Part shown: positions 7,977-17,035 of the stretch, one piece after another | Layout: every line of letters begins with the position of its first letter | Numbering within the stretch: the first letter of the stretch is position 1 | DNA from: JBFEYJ01 sp041563315 | GTDB lineage: Bacteria > Pseudomonadota > Gammaproteobacteria > Thiohalomonadales > Thiohalomonadaceae | Assembly: GCA_041563315.1 (NCBI GenBank) | Contig: JBFFNE010000021.1 | Span: forward strand, 1-37,512 | DNA: 37,512 nt | Direction of reading: 5' to 3' | Position numbers and translations under genes: made by a program | The notes under the pieces: generated by a model | Databases searched by the model: none | Told to the model about the DNA's origin: nothing | What the model saw: only the letters and a program-made list of their open reading frames with translations

Positions 7977-9320
7977 TCAGCCAGACTTGACCAAGTCATA
8001 TTTATGCATCAAACGATAAAGTGTGACACGTGAAACACCGAGAACTCGAGATGCTTCAGAAACATTATTATTAGCACGGGTCAATGCGTCCATAATCACC
8101 TTCTTCTCTGCCCGATGACGAACATCAAATAGCGAACAGCCGACCCTTTGCCCCTTGCGCTTTTCCAACCCAAGGTCTTGCGGCGTGATCAGGCGAGACT
8201 CCGCCATGATGACGGCACGTTGCACCCGATTAATCAGCTCACGCACATTTCCTGGCCATGTATGGTGTTGCATCATTTTCATTGCGTGCTTGCTAAAACC
8301 TTTGACTTTAGTGCCATTTTCTTCTGAAAAGATGTTGAAAAACATATTAGCCAACAAATCAACATCACCCTCCCTCTCTCGGAGTGGAGGAAGATTCAAC
8401 CGTAACACATTCAACCGATAATAAAGGTCCTCTCTGAATCTTCCCTGCTCCACCGCTTTTTCAAGGTCGACGTGTGTCGCCGCAAGCACACGCACATCCA
8501 CATCTGTGACCTCGGTGTTGCCAACACGCTCAATGGTCCCTTCCTGGAGAAAACGGAGAAGATTTGCCTGTGCCTCGTAGGGCAAGTCACCTATCTCATC
8601 AAGAAAGATCGTGCCTCCAGAAGCCGCTTCGATCTTCCCTGTCTTACGTGTCATGGCACCAGTAAACGCTCCTTTTTCGTGACCAAACAGTTCTGACTGA
8701 ACCAGCTTCTCCGGCATTGCACCGCAGTTAACTGCAACAAAGGGACCGTTTCTGCGTGAAGAGTGGTGGTGTAGCGCTCTGGCGACAAGCTCTTTGCCAG
8801 TGCCGGACTCACCACTCAGCAGCACAGGTGACCCAACCCGCGCAACTTTTTCAAGCTGCCTGAACAGTTCACGCATTTGCGGGCTTTGCCCAAACATCTG
8901 ATGCGAAGGCAGTCCTGGATCGCCTTGCCGTTCTGACAACTGCTTTTTCAACCGCGCCATACCATAGACATGACCGAGGGTGATGCGCAGCCTTTCCGTG
9001 TCGATAGGTAAGGTGTGGTAGTCCTCAAAATAATTGTAGATAAACTCCGCACATTCGTTGTTCTCCAGTACCTTCGGTGTCACCAGCGCTACCCACTGTA
9101 ATGATTGGCATACCTGCAGGCACTCTTCCAGCTCATGCAACGCCGTATCATCCGGGTTATTCAGATACATCAGACCGACATCTGAAGGCGTCTCATGCTG
9201 TAACGCCAAGACATCTGCGGTACTTCTCGCTTTGTCGATATGCCAGGAAGTCCCGGAAAGAACGTTGATATCAGGAAAATCCGCTCCTACATAGAGAAGT
9301 CTTTTTCCCTCGGTATTCAT
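7977..9320 (-). CDS. VpsR-like sigma-54-dependent transcriptional activator
   Basis: Enhancer-binding protein of 447 residues from the ATG at 9320, which has GGGGGA 8 nt upstream; the open frame extends 12 codons further to 9356 without support. The N-terminal ~125 residues form a VpsR-type receiver-like domain, with the stretch YHTLPIDTERLRITLGHVYG characteristic of that family. The central AAA+ domain has Walker A GESGTGKE, the sigma-54 contact loop GAFTGA, Walker B GTIFLDEIGD and the arginine-finger region REDLYYRLNV. A Fis-type helix-turn-helix at the C-terminus ends with NNVSEASRVLGVSRVTLYRL. VpsR of Vibrio controls biofilm matrix genes and responds to c-di-GMP; c-di-GMP sensing here is inference. 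It is adjacent and parallel to fapA, separated by a terminator and the sigma-54 promoter. Confidence 0.88.
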   Translation of the reverse strand: MNTEGKRLLYVGADFPDINVLSGTSWHIDKARSTADVLALQHETPSDVGLMYLNNPDDTALHELEECLQVCQSLQWVALVTPKVLENNECAEFIYNYFEDYHTLPIDTERLRITLGHVYGMARLKKQLSERQGDPGLPSHQMFGQSPQMRELFRQLEKVARVGSPVLLSGESGTGKELVARALHHHSSRRNGPFVAVNCGAMPEKLVQSELFGHEKGAFTGAMTRKTGKIEAASGGTIFLDEIGDLPYEAQANLLRFLQEGTIERVGNTEVTDVDVRVLAATHVDLEKAVEQGRFREDLYYRLNVLRLNLPPLREREGDVDLLANMFFNIFSEENGTKVKGFSKHAMKMMQHHTWPGNVRELINRVQRAVIMAESRLITPQDLGLEKRKGQRVGCSLFDVRHRAEKKVIMDALTRANNNVSEASRVLGVSRVTLYRLMHKYDLVKSG

Positions 9321-9807
9321 TCTCTGATTCCCCCATATCTTACGGATGTGGAACAAGGCAGTATCATCTATTCACAGCCTGAGAAATTATCGGTAGCCCT
9401 TACGGAAATGAAATTCACTATACTTCCCACAATCAGCCCGCCTAATGCTCATGACTCAGACGCGTTTGCGACAAACCAGTTTATGAAATATAGACGGCAG
9501 GCAGTGGACAGGGACTTTTGTCTGGTCAGTGAGTACTGAAACAAGCATGCTGCATAACAGGACCATGGCAACCATGGGGCTTTAAAATGCACCATTCATA
9601 TCAGACGACACACTGTAACCCACTGATATAACAGAGTAATTAAGATTGGATGCTACATACTGGGAGAAACTATAGAAGTGATTCCGGGAAACGCAAACAA
9701 GGGTATTGGTGGACCACCACTCTTTGCTACAGCTTCTCCCCTGCTTTCAGCCATTTGCTGAAGAATGCTACAGAGGCATGCCATTCTAGGCACACCATAG
9801 ACAGGCA
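9321..9807. other. Intergenic region, no gene seen
   Basis: About 490 bp between the regulator start and the mtfA stop. Only small symmetric sequences were noticed: TGGTGGACCACCA at 9707-9719 and a CCATGG repeat near 9573. It probably holds the regulator promoter, but no convincing -35/-10 or -24/-12 was identified. There is no coding frame with a ribosome-binding site. Confidence 0.5.
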
Positions 9808-10596
9808 CTACGCAGACAGCACCACACCCCGCTTAAGCGGATCCTGTCGGTAAAAACCCTGTAGATCATCGTAGATATCGGGATAGTGACGGTGTAATAA
9901 CTCCGGCGCCTCAAAGAAATATTCGGTAACGACGGCAAAAAACTCGGCGGGACTGACGCTGGCATAGGGATCGATGACGGTGTGCTGGTGATGTTCAATC
10001 TGCCGCTGCAGTGCAGCATAGACCTTGCTGAAGTCATGGCTCCAACGCTTCATTGTCACCTCTTTGTGCAATGGAGGCAGTCCGTCAGCGGGGCCATTTA
10101 ATGTATCCATTTTGTGCGCAAACTCGTGCAGGACCACATTACGAACACCCTGGTGCCTGTTCTCGGGATCGATGTCCGACCAGGAGAGAATAAGCGGCCC
10201 CCTGCCCCACGACTCGCCGCCCAGTGCATGGCGTTGCTGATGCATCACACCGCTGTCATCCATCACAGTATGCTCGGTAACAAAAGGTGCCGGGTAGACG
10301 ATGATCTCCACCCAACCATCAAAATAGTCGAGATCAAGATTCAGGACCAGCAAACACGCCTGGGCCGCAATGGTGACGCGCACACGATCATCGACCACCA
10401 TTCCCCCGGCGCCATTGATCGTTTTGCGAAGCAGAAACAGCGTTGCGAGGATACGCAAGCGCGACAACTCTCGCCGGTTAAGCGAAGACAGCGAAGTACT
10501 GCGTAACACCACGGAACGCCACAAAGACCACGGAATTCGATTTCGTCGCAATTGATATTGTTTCCGCAAACGCCGAAGCCGATTAACTAATTTCAC
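9808..10596 (-). CDS. mtfA: MtfA-family zinc peptidase (Mlc titration factor A)
   Basis: A 262-residue cytoplasmic metallopeptidase, close to the 265 residues of Escherichia coli MtfA. The zinc motif HEFAH lies in VVLHEFAHKMDTLNG and the downstream third-ligand region is SPAEFFAVVTEYFFEAP. Family-typical context includes GWVEIIVYP, ILSWSDI and the final DLQGFYRQDP. The N-terminus is Arg-rich. In enterobacteria MtfA binds the repressor Mlc and so affects the glucose phosphotransferase system; whether Mlc exists here is unknown. It is a single gene with the MITE-like element inserted 17 bp upstream of its start, in or next to its promoter region. Confidence 0.9.
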   Translation of the reverse strand: MKLVNRLRRLRKQYQLRRNRIPWSLWRSVVLRSTSLSSLNRRELSRLRILATLFLLRKTINGAGGMVVDDRVRVTIAAQACLLVLNLDLDYFDGWVEIIVYPAPFVTEHTVMDDSGVMHQQRHALGGESWGRGPLILSWSDIDPENRHQGVRNVVLHEFAHKMDTLNGPADGLPPLHKEVTMKRWSHDFSKVYAALQRQIEHHQHTVIDPYASVSPAEFFAVVTEYFFEAPELLHRHYPDIYDDLQGFYRQDPLKRGVVLSA

Positions 10597-10613
10597 GCCA
10601 ACTATTCCCCTTA

Positions 10614-10919
10614 GGTAACTACTCGCCCCCTTATGCGAGTACCGAGTTCAGGTTGCCCCATCCGGGAGCCCGAACCTCAACACTACAGCGCCGCTTGCCG
10701 AAAGCGCTCTGCCCCACGCACCCTGGCTACCTGGCACTTCTTTTTATCGGTAAGAGCATTGCCGAAGGTGACGCCCCGCAATGCACTAGCATGATTTGAG
10801 ACTGTTCAAGCTTTGGCGTCCGCACGTATGTGGCACCGTACCCTCATTGACCAGATATTCCTTTGCGCACTTTGCGTTTTTGCGGTGAGATCGCTTTTCC
10901 GGTGGGGCGAGCAGTTACC
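10614..10919. mobile_element. 306-bp MITE-like element with 16-bp inverted ends and 5-bp target duplication
   Basis: The left end GGTAACTACTCGCCCC (10614-10629) is repeated inverted at 10904-10919 with one mismatch. The element is flanked by CCTTA at 10609-10613 and again at 10920-10924, a perfect 5-bp target-site duplication. No transposase frame is present inside. An internal 27-bp segment at 10721-10747 recurs inverted at 14514-14540 with 26 of 27 matches. The element sits directly upstream of mtfA. This is visible in sequence; the parent transposase family was not recognised. Confidence 0.75.
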
Positions 10920-10927
10920 CCTTAGAG

Positions 10928-11038
10928 TTATTGGTTTCGGCTAATCCCGAGTTCCAGGCAACCCCGACAGCTGGGCCTTCCAGACTCTTCCATTACCCTG
11001 TAGGCTTCCTGCTTGAGTTCCTTAGTATCGGGCTTACG
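10928..11038 (-). pseudogene. IS3-type orfA transposase fossil
   Basis: A 36-codon minus-strand frame bounded by stop codons reads KELKQEAYRVMEESGRPS followed by LELGISRNQ. This resembles the helix-turn-helix start of IS3/IS911-type OrfA proteins (EFKQEAVRLVEESGR...ARELGISxNQLYRW). It lacks a start codon and the rest of the transposase, and the segment between the two helices (CRGC) is degraded. It lies 8 bp beyond the MITE end, so the site has received more than one insertion. Confidence 0.6.
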
Positions 11039-11253
11039 TTAGCCAGCATTGTCGCTGATTAAACGTGTCAGTTAAACTGGGGGAGATTCATTGTGACCCC
11101 ACTTATTCGGCGTGTGGATTGATCAATGCGATCGCAGGATTTACGCCGTCGCTGGCAACGCTGCTTGAGAAACATACACAGCAGCTGCCGGACGTAATGC
11201 TCACCTGACGAACAGGTTAACTTTCCGACACCGATAGATACACGGATATCCCC

Positions 11254-14200
11254 TTGAACATTCATCCCGACCAAATCACCGCTGCCCTGTTGAAGGGCGA
11301 ATGTGGCCACGGCGCCTACGAGCGCGGCAGAAATTATTACCAACAGGGCCGTACAGAACTGGATCTTGTTGAAGAGCAGCACGACCATTTGCATCTACGC
11401 GCCACCACGCTGGGCAGAGGACGCAACCGTTACCATCAGGAGGTGTTCATAGGCCGCTTCGAGGGTGGTCTGGAGATCGAGGGGATATGCAGCTGTCCGG
11501 TGGCTTTCAACTGCAAGCACGTGGTCGCCACCTGTCTGGCATACAAGCACCATCTCCCCACCTCTCAATCACATGCGGCCGATATGGCGGAGTTTTCGCA
11601 CTGGCTAAACCAGCTTTCCGCCATAACAGGGGGGCAGACCCTGGAAGACGGCGGCAGTAAGGAGTATCTACTCTACCACCTATCGACGGGCACCCATGGC
11701 GAGGGGATCAGTGTGACGTTCGGGATTGCCCGGCTCAAGCAGGATGGGACCTTCGGCAAGGAACGAAATATTCACTTCTCCTCACTATCCAGCCGCTACT
11801 CGGCTCCGGCCTACCTCAGGCCAGCGGATAAAGAGGCCACCGCCCTGCTGGATGTAACCAACAGGGATGTCTGGTCGGGTATCTGGCTCACTGGTGCGGC
11901 AGGGCACACGGCCTTAAACCTGATGGTTCAATCCGGGCGCACCTTCTGGGGAAAGCAGCATCAACGAGCTCTGCGTTCTGGGCCGGAACTGCCCGCACAA
12001 CCGGCCTGGCGTGAGGAGCACAACACCCTGCACCTCACTGTGGAATTGCCTGAGGGGGTGCTCATCGTGCCCGTATCACCTCCGCTCTATATCGATACCA
12101 GTGCCATGCGTGTGGGTACGCTCACCCTACCCGACGGGCTCCGTACGGAGCAGTTCGATGCACTGATGAAGGCCCCTCCAGTGCCGCGTCGAGAAGCGGA
12201 GCGGATCAGCCGCCTGCTGGCATTGAGCCAGCCCGCACTACCCACCCCTACCGAGGTGACAGTTCGGGAGGTGGTAGGAACCGCACCTGTCCCGCGCATC
12301 ACCATGAGCGGAGAGTTTCCCCATGAAGTCACCGTTCTGCTCGACTTCCTCTACGACGATATCGCGGTGGACGCGCAGACAGAAGCAACTGTTGTTACCC
12401 TAGAACAAGGTGAGGAACTGCTGCGTATCCACCGCGAGGTCGAAGCTGAAGTGGCAGCCGTCGCCCGGCTGGAGACAACGGAGCTTGAGCGTGAGAGCGG
12501 AGTGCCCCGGCACTTTTTTATGTCCCACGAGAGCGTTGACAGCCACAACGTGCTGGCCCAATGGTTCGACTTCATCGAGCATACCCTGCCACAACTGGAG
12601 CAGGAGGGCTGGCGGGTCGAATGGTCACAGGGCGAGCCCCCCCTGCTGAACCACGCTTCCACCCTCGGTGCAGAGCTGGAGGATTCCGATAACGACTGGT
12701 TCGGCCTGCGCTTCGACATCGAGGTTAACGGGGCGCGTCTCCCCCTCCTGCCGTTGGTGAGCGAACTTATCAACGACTACCGGCCGGGCAACCTGCCACC
12801 CAAACTCTACCTGCCGGATAATAAGGGCAACTTCTTCGTCATCGACAGCACCCACATCGAGCCGATCCTGCAGACTATCATCGACCTCTACGACCGTGAC
12901 AGCGACAGCCTGCAGCTATCGCGCCTCGATGCCCCGCGCCTGCTCGACCTGGGCGACATCAAAGTCCGCGGCGGCAATGAGCTGCAGACACTGGCCAGGA
13001 AACTGCGCGATTTCGAGGGCATCAAAGTGACGAAAATCCCCTCCACCTTTAAAGGCAAGCTGCGCGCCTATCAACAACAGGGGGTCGACTGGTTGCAGTT
13101 CCTGCGCGACTACGGCTTGGCCGGCATCCTTGCCGACGATATGGGGTTGGGCAAGACAGTACAGACCCTCGCCCATCTGGCGATAGAAAAACGTGCCGGA
13201 CGGATGCGCCATCCGAGCCTCATCATCGCCCCCACCAGCCTGATGGGCAACTGGCGGCGCGAGGCGGCCCAGTTCACGCCGAAGATGAAGGTGCTGGTAC
13301 TGCACGGCCCCAACCGTGCCGACCACTTCGACACCCTACACGACTACGACCTGGTCCTCACCACCTACCCTTTGCTGCCACGCGATGCCGAGGTACTGCT
13401 GGAACAACCCTGGCACAACCTCATCCTCGACGAGGCGCAGCAGATCAAGAACCCCAAATCCCAATCAGCGCAACTGGTTCGCGAGCTACAGGCCAACCAC
13501 CGCCTCTGCCTAACAGGCACGCCAATGGAGAACCACCTCGGCGAGCTGTGGGCACAGTTCGACTTCCTCCTCCCCGGTTTCCTCGGCACGCAGGAGCAGT
13601 TCAACCGCGCCTACCGCACCCCCATCGAGAAGGAGGGCGACAACGACAGGCTGCAACGGCTCAGCCGGCGCACCGCACCATTCATGCTGCGCCGTACCAA
13701 AGATTTGGTCGCCAGCGAATTGCCACAGAAGACCGAGCTGCTGCGCACCACGCCTATCGAAGGTAAACAGTCCATCCTCTATGAGAGTATCCGTCTAAGC
13801 ATGGAGAAAAAGGTACGTGATGCCATCGCCAGGAAGGGACTGGCGCGCAGCCACATCACCATTCTCGACGCCCTGCTCAAGCTGCGCCAGGTCTGCTGCG
13901 ACCCGCGCCTCTTGCCCAAGGAGACACGTGGCGCCAAGGGTACCGGATCGGCCAAGCTCGCGATGCTGATGGAGATGTTGCCGGAATTACTCGATGAGGG
14001 GCGGCGCATCCTGCTCTTCTCCCAGTTCACCACCATGCTCGGTCTGATCGAGGCGGAGGTACAGGCTGCCGGCATCGCCTACTCCAAGCTGACCGGCCAG
14101 ACACGCAAACGTGAGGAGGCAATCGAACGCTTCTGCAGTGGCGAGGCTGATCTCTTCCTCATCTCCCTCAAGGCCGGCGGTGTCGGCCTCAACCTCACCG

Positions 14201-14460
14201 AGGCCGATACCGTCATCCACTACGACCCGTGGTGGAACCCGGCGGTCGAGGCGCAGGCGACTGACCGCGCCCACCGCATCGGCCAAGAGAAACCGGTATT
14301 CGTCTACAAGCTGATCACCGAAGGTACAGTAGAGGAGAAGATCCTCGCCCTGCAAGAGAGAAAACGCCAACTCGCCAACAGCGTCTATGGTGCGCGTGAA
14401 AAGGACGAGGGCCTCACCATCGACGCCGATACCATCAGCACGTTGCTGGCCGGAGAGTAA
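11254..14460 (+). CDS. SWIM zinc-finger SNF2-family DNA helicase/translocase
   Basis: A 1068-residue protein. The N-terminal SWIM zinc finger has C79, C81, C87 and H89 (CSCPVAFNCKH), as expected for CxC...CxH. A long middle region contains a bacterial SNF2-associated domain. The SNF2 ATPase core has DDMGLGKT at about 628-635, DEAQ at about 726-729 and LTGTPMENHLGELW. The helicase C-terminal lobe includes LLFSQFT, SLKAGGVGLNL and QATDRAHRIGQ. All ATPase motifs look intact. It should move along double-stranded DNA and remodel protein-DNA complexes, possibly in recombination or repair. The start is TTG, the only start codon after an in-frame stop near 11215, with no clear ribosome-binding site. 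There is no neighbouring defence gene. The gene is bracketed by related MITE-like repeats. Confidence 0.88.
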   Translation: MNIHPDQITAALLKGECGHGAYERGRNYYQQGRTELDLVEEQHDHLHLRATTLGRGRNRYHQEVFIGRFEGGLEIEGICSCPVAFNCKHVVATCLAYKHHLPTSQSHAADMAEFSHWLNQLSAITGGQTLEDGGSKEYLLYHLSTGTHGEGISVTFGIARLKQDGTFGKERNIHFSSLSSRYSAPAYLRPADKEATALLDVTNRDVWSGIWLTGAAGHTALNLMVQSGRTFWGKQHQRALRSGPELPAQPAWREEHNTLHLTVELPEGVLIVPVSPPLYIDTSAMRVGTLTLPDGLRTEQFDALMKAPPVPRREAERISRLLALSQPALPTPTEVTVREVVGTAPVPRITMSGEFPHEVTVLLDFLYDDIAVDAQTEATVVTLEQGEELLRIHREVEAEVAAVARLETTELERESGVPRHFFMSHESVDSHNVLAQWFDFIEHTLPQLEQEGWRVEWSQGEPPLLNHASTLGAELEDSDNDWFGLRFDIEVNGARLPLLPLVSELINDYRPGNLPPKLYLPDNKGNFFVIDSTHIEPILQTIIDLYDRDSDSLQLSRLDAPRLLDLGDIKVRGGNELQTLARKLRDFEGIKVTKIPSTFKGKLRAYQQQGVDWLQFLRDYGLAGILADDMGLGKTVQTLAHLAIEKRAGRMRHPSLIIAPTSLMGNWRREAAQFTPKMKVLVLHGPNRADHFDTLHDYDLVLTTYPLLPRDAEVLLEQPWHNLILDEAQQIKNPKSQSAQLVRELQANHRLCLTGTPMENHLGELWAQFDFLLPGFLGTQEQFNRAYRTPIEKEGDNDRLQRLSRRTAPFMLRRTKDLVASELPQKTELLRTTPIEGKQSILYESIRLSMEKKVRDAIARKGLARSHITILDALLKLRQVCCDPRLLPKETRGAKGTGSAKLAMLMEMLPELLDEGRRILLFSQFTTMLGLIEAEVQAAGIAYSKLTGQTRKREEAIERFCSGEADLFLISLKAGGVGLNLTEADTVIHYDPWWNPAVEAQATDRAHRIGQEKPVFVYKLITEGTVEEKILALQERKRQLANSVYGAREKDEGLTIDADTISTLLAGE

Positions 14461-14470
14461 GAAAGGAATA

Positions 14471-14540
14471 GGTAACTACTCGCCCCACCTGACAATGCGC
14501 TTACCGCAATGGCATAAAAAGAAATGCCAGGTAGCCAGGG
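14471..14540 (+). repeat. Partial second copy of the MITE-like element
   Basis: The end sequence GGTAACTACTCGCCCC recurs at 14471-14486, 11 bp after the SNF2 stop. The 27-bp internal segment recurs at 14514-14540, inverted relative to 10721-10747. Relative to the 10614-10919 element about 130 bp are missing between these two blocks, and the far end is absent. It contains a short hairpin TGGCAT-AAAAAGAA-ATGCCA at 14510-14529 that could serve as a weak transcription stop. Confidence 0.7.
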
Positions 14541-14581
14541 AGTCGACATCCCACTTGCCAACGAGTGCGACAACGAAACAC

Positions 14582-15397
14582 TTACGCCAATACCATTTTG
14601 ACACCGATAAGACAGAGGAAAATTGCAAAGGCCTGCTTTAACTGCGGCACGTTGAGTTTATAGGCCAGTTTCACGCCAAGCGGTGCGAACCACATGGTCA
14701 TCGGCACCAGGATGGCGAAAGCGGCCCAGTTGACATAGCCGGTGCTGAGCTTAGGCAGCTCAGCCACCTCCCAACCATTGGCAATATATACCACGGTGGC
14801 CGGCACGCTGATGATAAGGCCGAACACCGATGCGGTTGAGACCGCACGGTGAATGGGAAAGGTGAACAGGCTCAACAGCGGTACCATCAGTGTTCCACCG
14901 CCGATGCCAAGCAGCGCAGAAAGCCCGCCCACCAGTACCGCCAGCAGGTACTGCATGGGATTCGGCGGCAGCTTGCTGAACAGCTCGATCTTCCAGCGGC
15001 TGCTGGCGAGCATGTGCAGCGACACCAACACCAGCATAATACCGAATATGGTTTTCACCTTTGCGCCGTCGATCACCGAGGGGGCGAAGGCACCGAACAC
15101 CACCCCGATCAACACGGGCACTATCCATGACTTGACCAATGCCACGTCGACGCCGCCCCTGGCGTAATGCTTAAGCGCAGAGACGATGGAAGTCAGCACG
15201 ATGGTGGAGAGGGAGGTCCCCACTGCCAGTGGCATCGCAAGGGCGGTTTCCACGCCGAAACCGGTGAACAGGTGGTAGAGGATCGGCACGATGACGATGC
15301 CGCCGCCGACACCCAGCAGCCCGGCGAGCAAGCCGGCAAAGGCGCCGGTCGCCAGCAGCAGGGGGATCAGCAGCCACAGTTCCTGGGCTTCTATCAT
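14582..15397 (-). CDS. TauE/SafE-family sulfite/sulfonate exporter-like permease
   Basis: A 271-residue inner-membrane protein with about eight hydrophobic segments. It carries the two Gly-rich repeats of the family: GLLGVGGGIVIVPIL near residue 27 and ALLGIGGGTLMVPLL near 160. Members move sulfite, sulfoacetate or other small anions, or have unknown cargo. The start ATG at 15397 overlaps the stop of the upstream hydrolase gene by 4 nt (ATGA), so it is translationally coupled and is the last gene of the TRAP operon. The context suggests export of a product of the imported compound. The substrate is not shown by sequence. Confidence 0.85.
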   Translation of the reverse strand: MIEAQELWLLIPLLLATGAFAGLLAGLLGVGGGIVIVPILYHLFTGFGVETALAMPLAVGTSLSTIVLTSIVSALKHYARGGVDVALVKSWIVPVLIGVVFGAFAPSVIDGAKVKTIFGIMLVLVSLHMLASSRWKIELFSKLPPNPMQYLLAVLVGGLSALLGIGGGTLMVPLLSLFTFPIHRAVSTASVFGLIISVPATVVYIANGWEVAELPKLSTGYVNWAAFAILVPMTMWFAPLGVKLAYKLNVPQLKQAFAIFLCLIGVKMVLA

Positions 15398-17016
15398 GCG
15401 CCAGGCTCCCCTCGCTTGGCGGCCACGGCAGCGCCGTCGCTGCGCGGGTCCGAGGCCCCTTCGATATGTCCGTCCGGGTAACGCACGATGGCACCGGCAT
15501 GACCGACAGTCTCGTCGTAATCGCCCAACATCACGATGTCGTGGCCGCGTCGGCGCAACGCCTCGATGAGGGCCGAATCGAAGCGAGACTCCATCTTCAG
15601 GTTGTCTGAATGATCGCCCCAGGTACGGCCCAGCACCCAGCGCGGTGCCGACACCACCTCGGCCAGCGGCTGGTGGTAGTCGGCGTAGCGGGTGTAGAGG
15701 ATCGCCTGGGTCTGCGGCTGGCCATCGCCGCCCATGGTGCCAAACACCATCTGCCGGCCGTCATCGAACAGAGCCAGGGAGGGGCAGAGGGTATGGAACG
15801 GCAGGGTCGACGGTGTCAGCGCCAGAGGGTGGCCGGCCTGCAGCGAGAAACTGGCGCCGCGGTTCTGCCAGCATAACCCGCTGGCGGGCAGTACCACGCC
15901 ACTGCCGAACTCGTGGTAGATACTCTGGATGCAGCTCACCGCACGGCCCTCGGCATCGATGGCACCGAACCAGGTGGTATCGGCGGGGCTGGTCGCCTCG
16001 CCCCAGGGGGCGGCATGCTCACCGTCGATGGCTACTGCCATCGCATCGAGCCGTGATGGTTCCAGCAGAGCCTGGATGGAGCCCGCCATTAGTGATGGAT
16101 CGCAGATCTCGCGGTTACGCAGGGCAAACGCCTGCTTGGTCGCCTCCACCAGCCAGTGCACGGTATCGACATCCTCGCTGACAGCAACACCCGCCGGGCG
16201 TCGGGCAAACTGGCCGAGCATCATCAGTGTCGCCGCCCCCTGGGTGGGGGCCGCGGTGGTATAGATCTCCGCGCTGACGCTGCGCAGGCGCGCTGGCTCG
16301 GCGAGGATGGCGCGATGCGCCGCCAGATCGGCATGACTTAGCGGGCTACCGGCCCGGGCAAGATCCTCGGCGATCACCTCGGCCAGCTCGCCGCGATAGA
16401 AATCCTCCAGTCCGGCGCGAGCCAGTTGCTCCAGGGTATCTGCCAATGCACGCTGGGTTAGCTTGTCCCCGACGGCAGGCGGTTTGCCATCGACCAGAAA
16501 TACCTCGGCAAAACCGGGCTGGCCGGCGAGCTGCTCGAGCTTGCCGGCAGTGGCCCGCGCCTGGCTTTCGGCTACCGTGTAGCCGTCGCGGGCAGAGGCG
16601 ATCGCATCGCCCAGCACGCGGGAGAGGGGCAGCGCGCCGCCCCACTCCCTGGCGCTGATCACCAGCGCCTGTTGCCAGCCTGAGACGGTACCGGCCACGG
16701 TAATGGTAGCATCGCCGCCACGGTAGGGAATGCTCTGATGACCGGCTTTGAGGTAAGTCTCGCGGTCCACTGAGGCGGCACTGCGACCACAGCCGAGGAT
16801 CGACTGCACCGGTTTACCCGGCTGGTGCAGCAGCCAGAAGCTATCGCCGCCAAGGCCGGTCATGTGTGGATAGATCGCGGCGAGGGTAGCCGCCATCGCC
16901 ACACAAGCCTCGATGGCATTGCCTCCTTCGGCCAGCACCACTGCAGCGGCCTCAGCTGCCTGGGCATGGGGGGCGACAGCCATGCCGCCGCCCCGGGTTT
17001 CGCTATACAAGGTCAT
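15394..17016 (-). CDS. Gamma-glutamyltransferase-family N-terminal nucleophile hydrolase
   Basis: A 540-residue protein of the Ggt family, which self-cleaves before a catalytic threonine. The expected nucleophile is T347 in ADTTWFGAID, matching the TTH-x-S-x-x-D region of Ggt. The Gly-rich motif TGLGGDSFW (about 53-61) and the C-terminal GTMGGDGQPQ also fit. No signal peptide is visible, unlike secreted Ggt, so it should act in the cytoplasm on an imported substrate. Length and lack of a signal resemble cytoplasmic family members such as the oxamate amidohydrolase HpxW; that is an alternative reading, not a proof. It sits 19 nt after the TRAP large permease and overlaps the TauE-like gene. 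Confidence 0.85.
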   Translation of the reverse strand: MTLYSETRGGGMAVAPHAQAAEAAAVVLAEGGNAIEACVAMAATLAAIYPHMTGLGGDSFWLLHQPGKPVQSILGCGRSAASVDRETYLKAGHQSIPYRGGDATITVAGTVSGWQQALVISAREWGGALPLSRVLGDAIASARDGYTVAESQARATAGKLEQLAGQPGFAEVFLVDGKPPAVGDKLTQRALADTLEQLARAGLEDFYRGELAEVIAEDLARAGSPLSHADLAAHRAILAEPARLRSVSAEIYTTAAPTQGAATLMMLGQFARRPAGVAVSEDVDTVHWLVEATKQAFALRNREICDPSLMAGSIQALLEPSRLDAMAVAIDGEHAAPWGEATSPADTTWFGAIDAEGRAVSCIQSIYHEFGSGVVLPASGLCWQNRGASFSLQAGHPLALTPSTLPFHTLCPSLALFDDGRQMVFGTMGGDGQPQTQAILYTRYADYHQPLAEVVSAPRWVLGRTWGDHSDNLKMESRFDSALIEALRRRGHDIVMLGDYDETVGHAGAIVRYPDGHIEGASDPRSDGAAVAAKRGEPGA

Positions 17017-17035
17017 GATGAACGCTCATTCGTCC

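Noticed and set aside
11254..14460. SNF2 helicase as part of an antiphage system such as DISARM
   Set aside because: No methyltransferase, phospholipase, nuclease or other defence partner lies beside it; neighbours are mtfA and a TauE-like permease.
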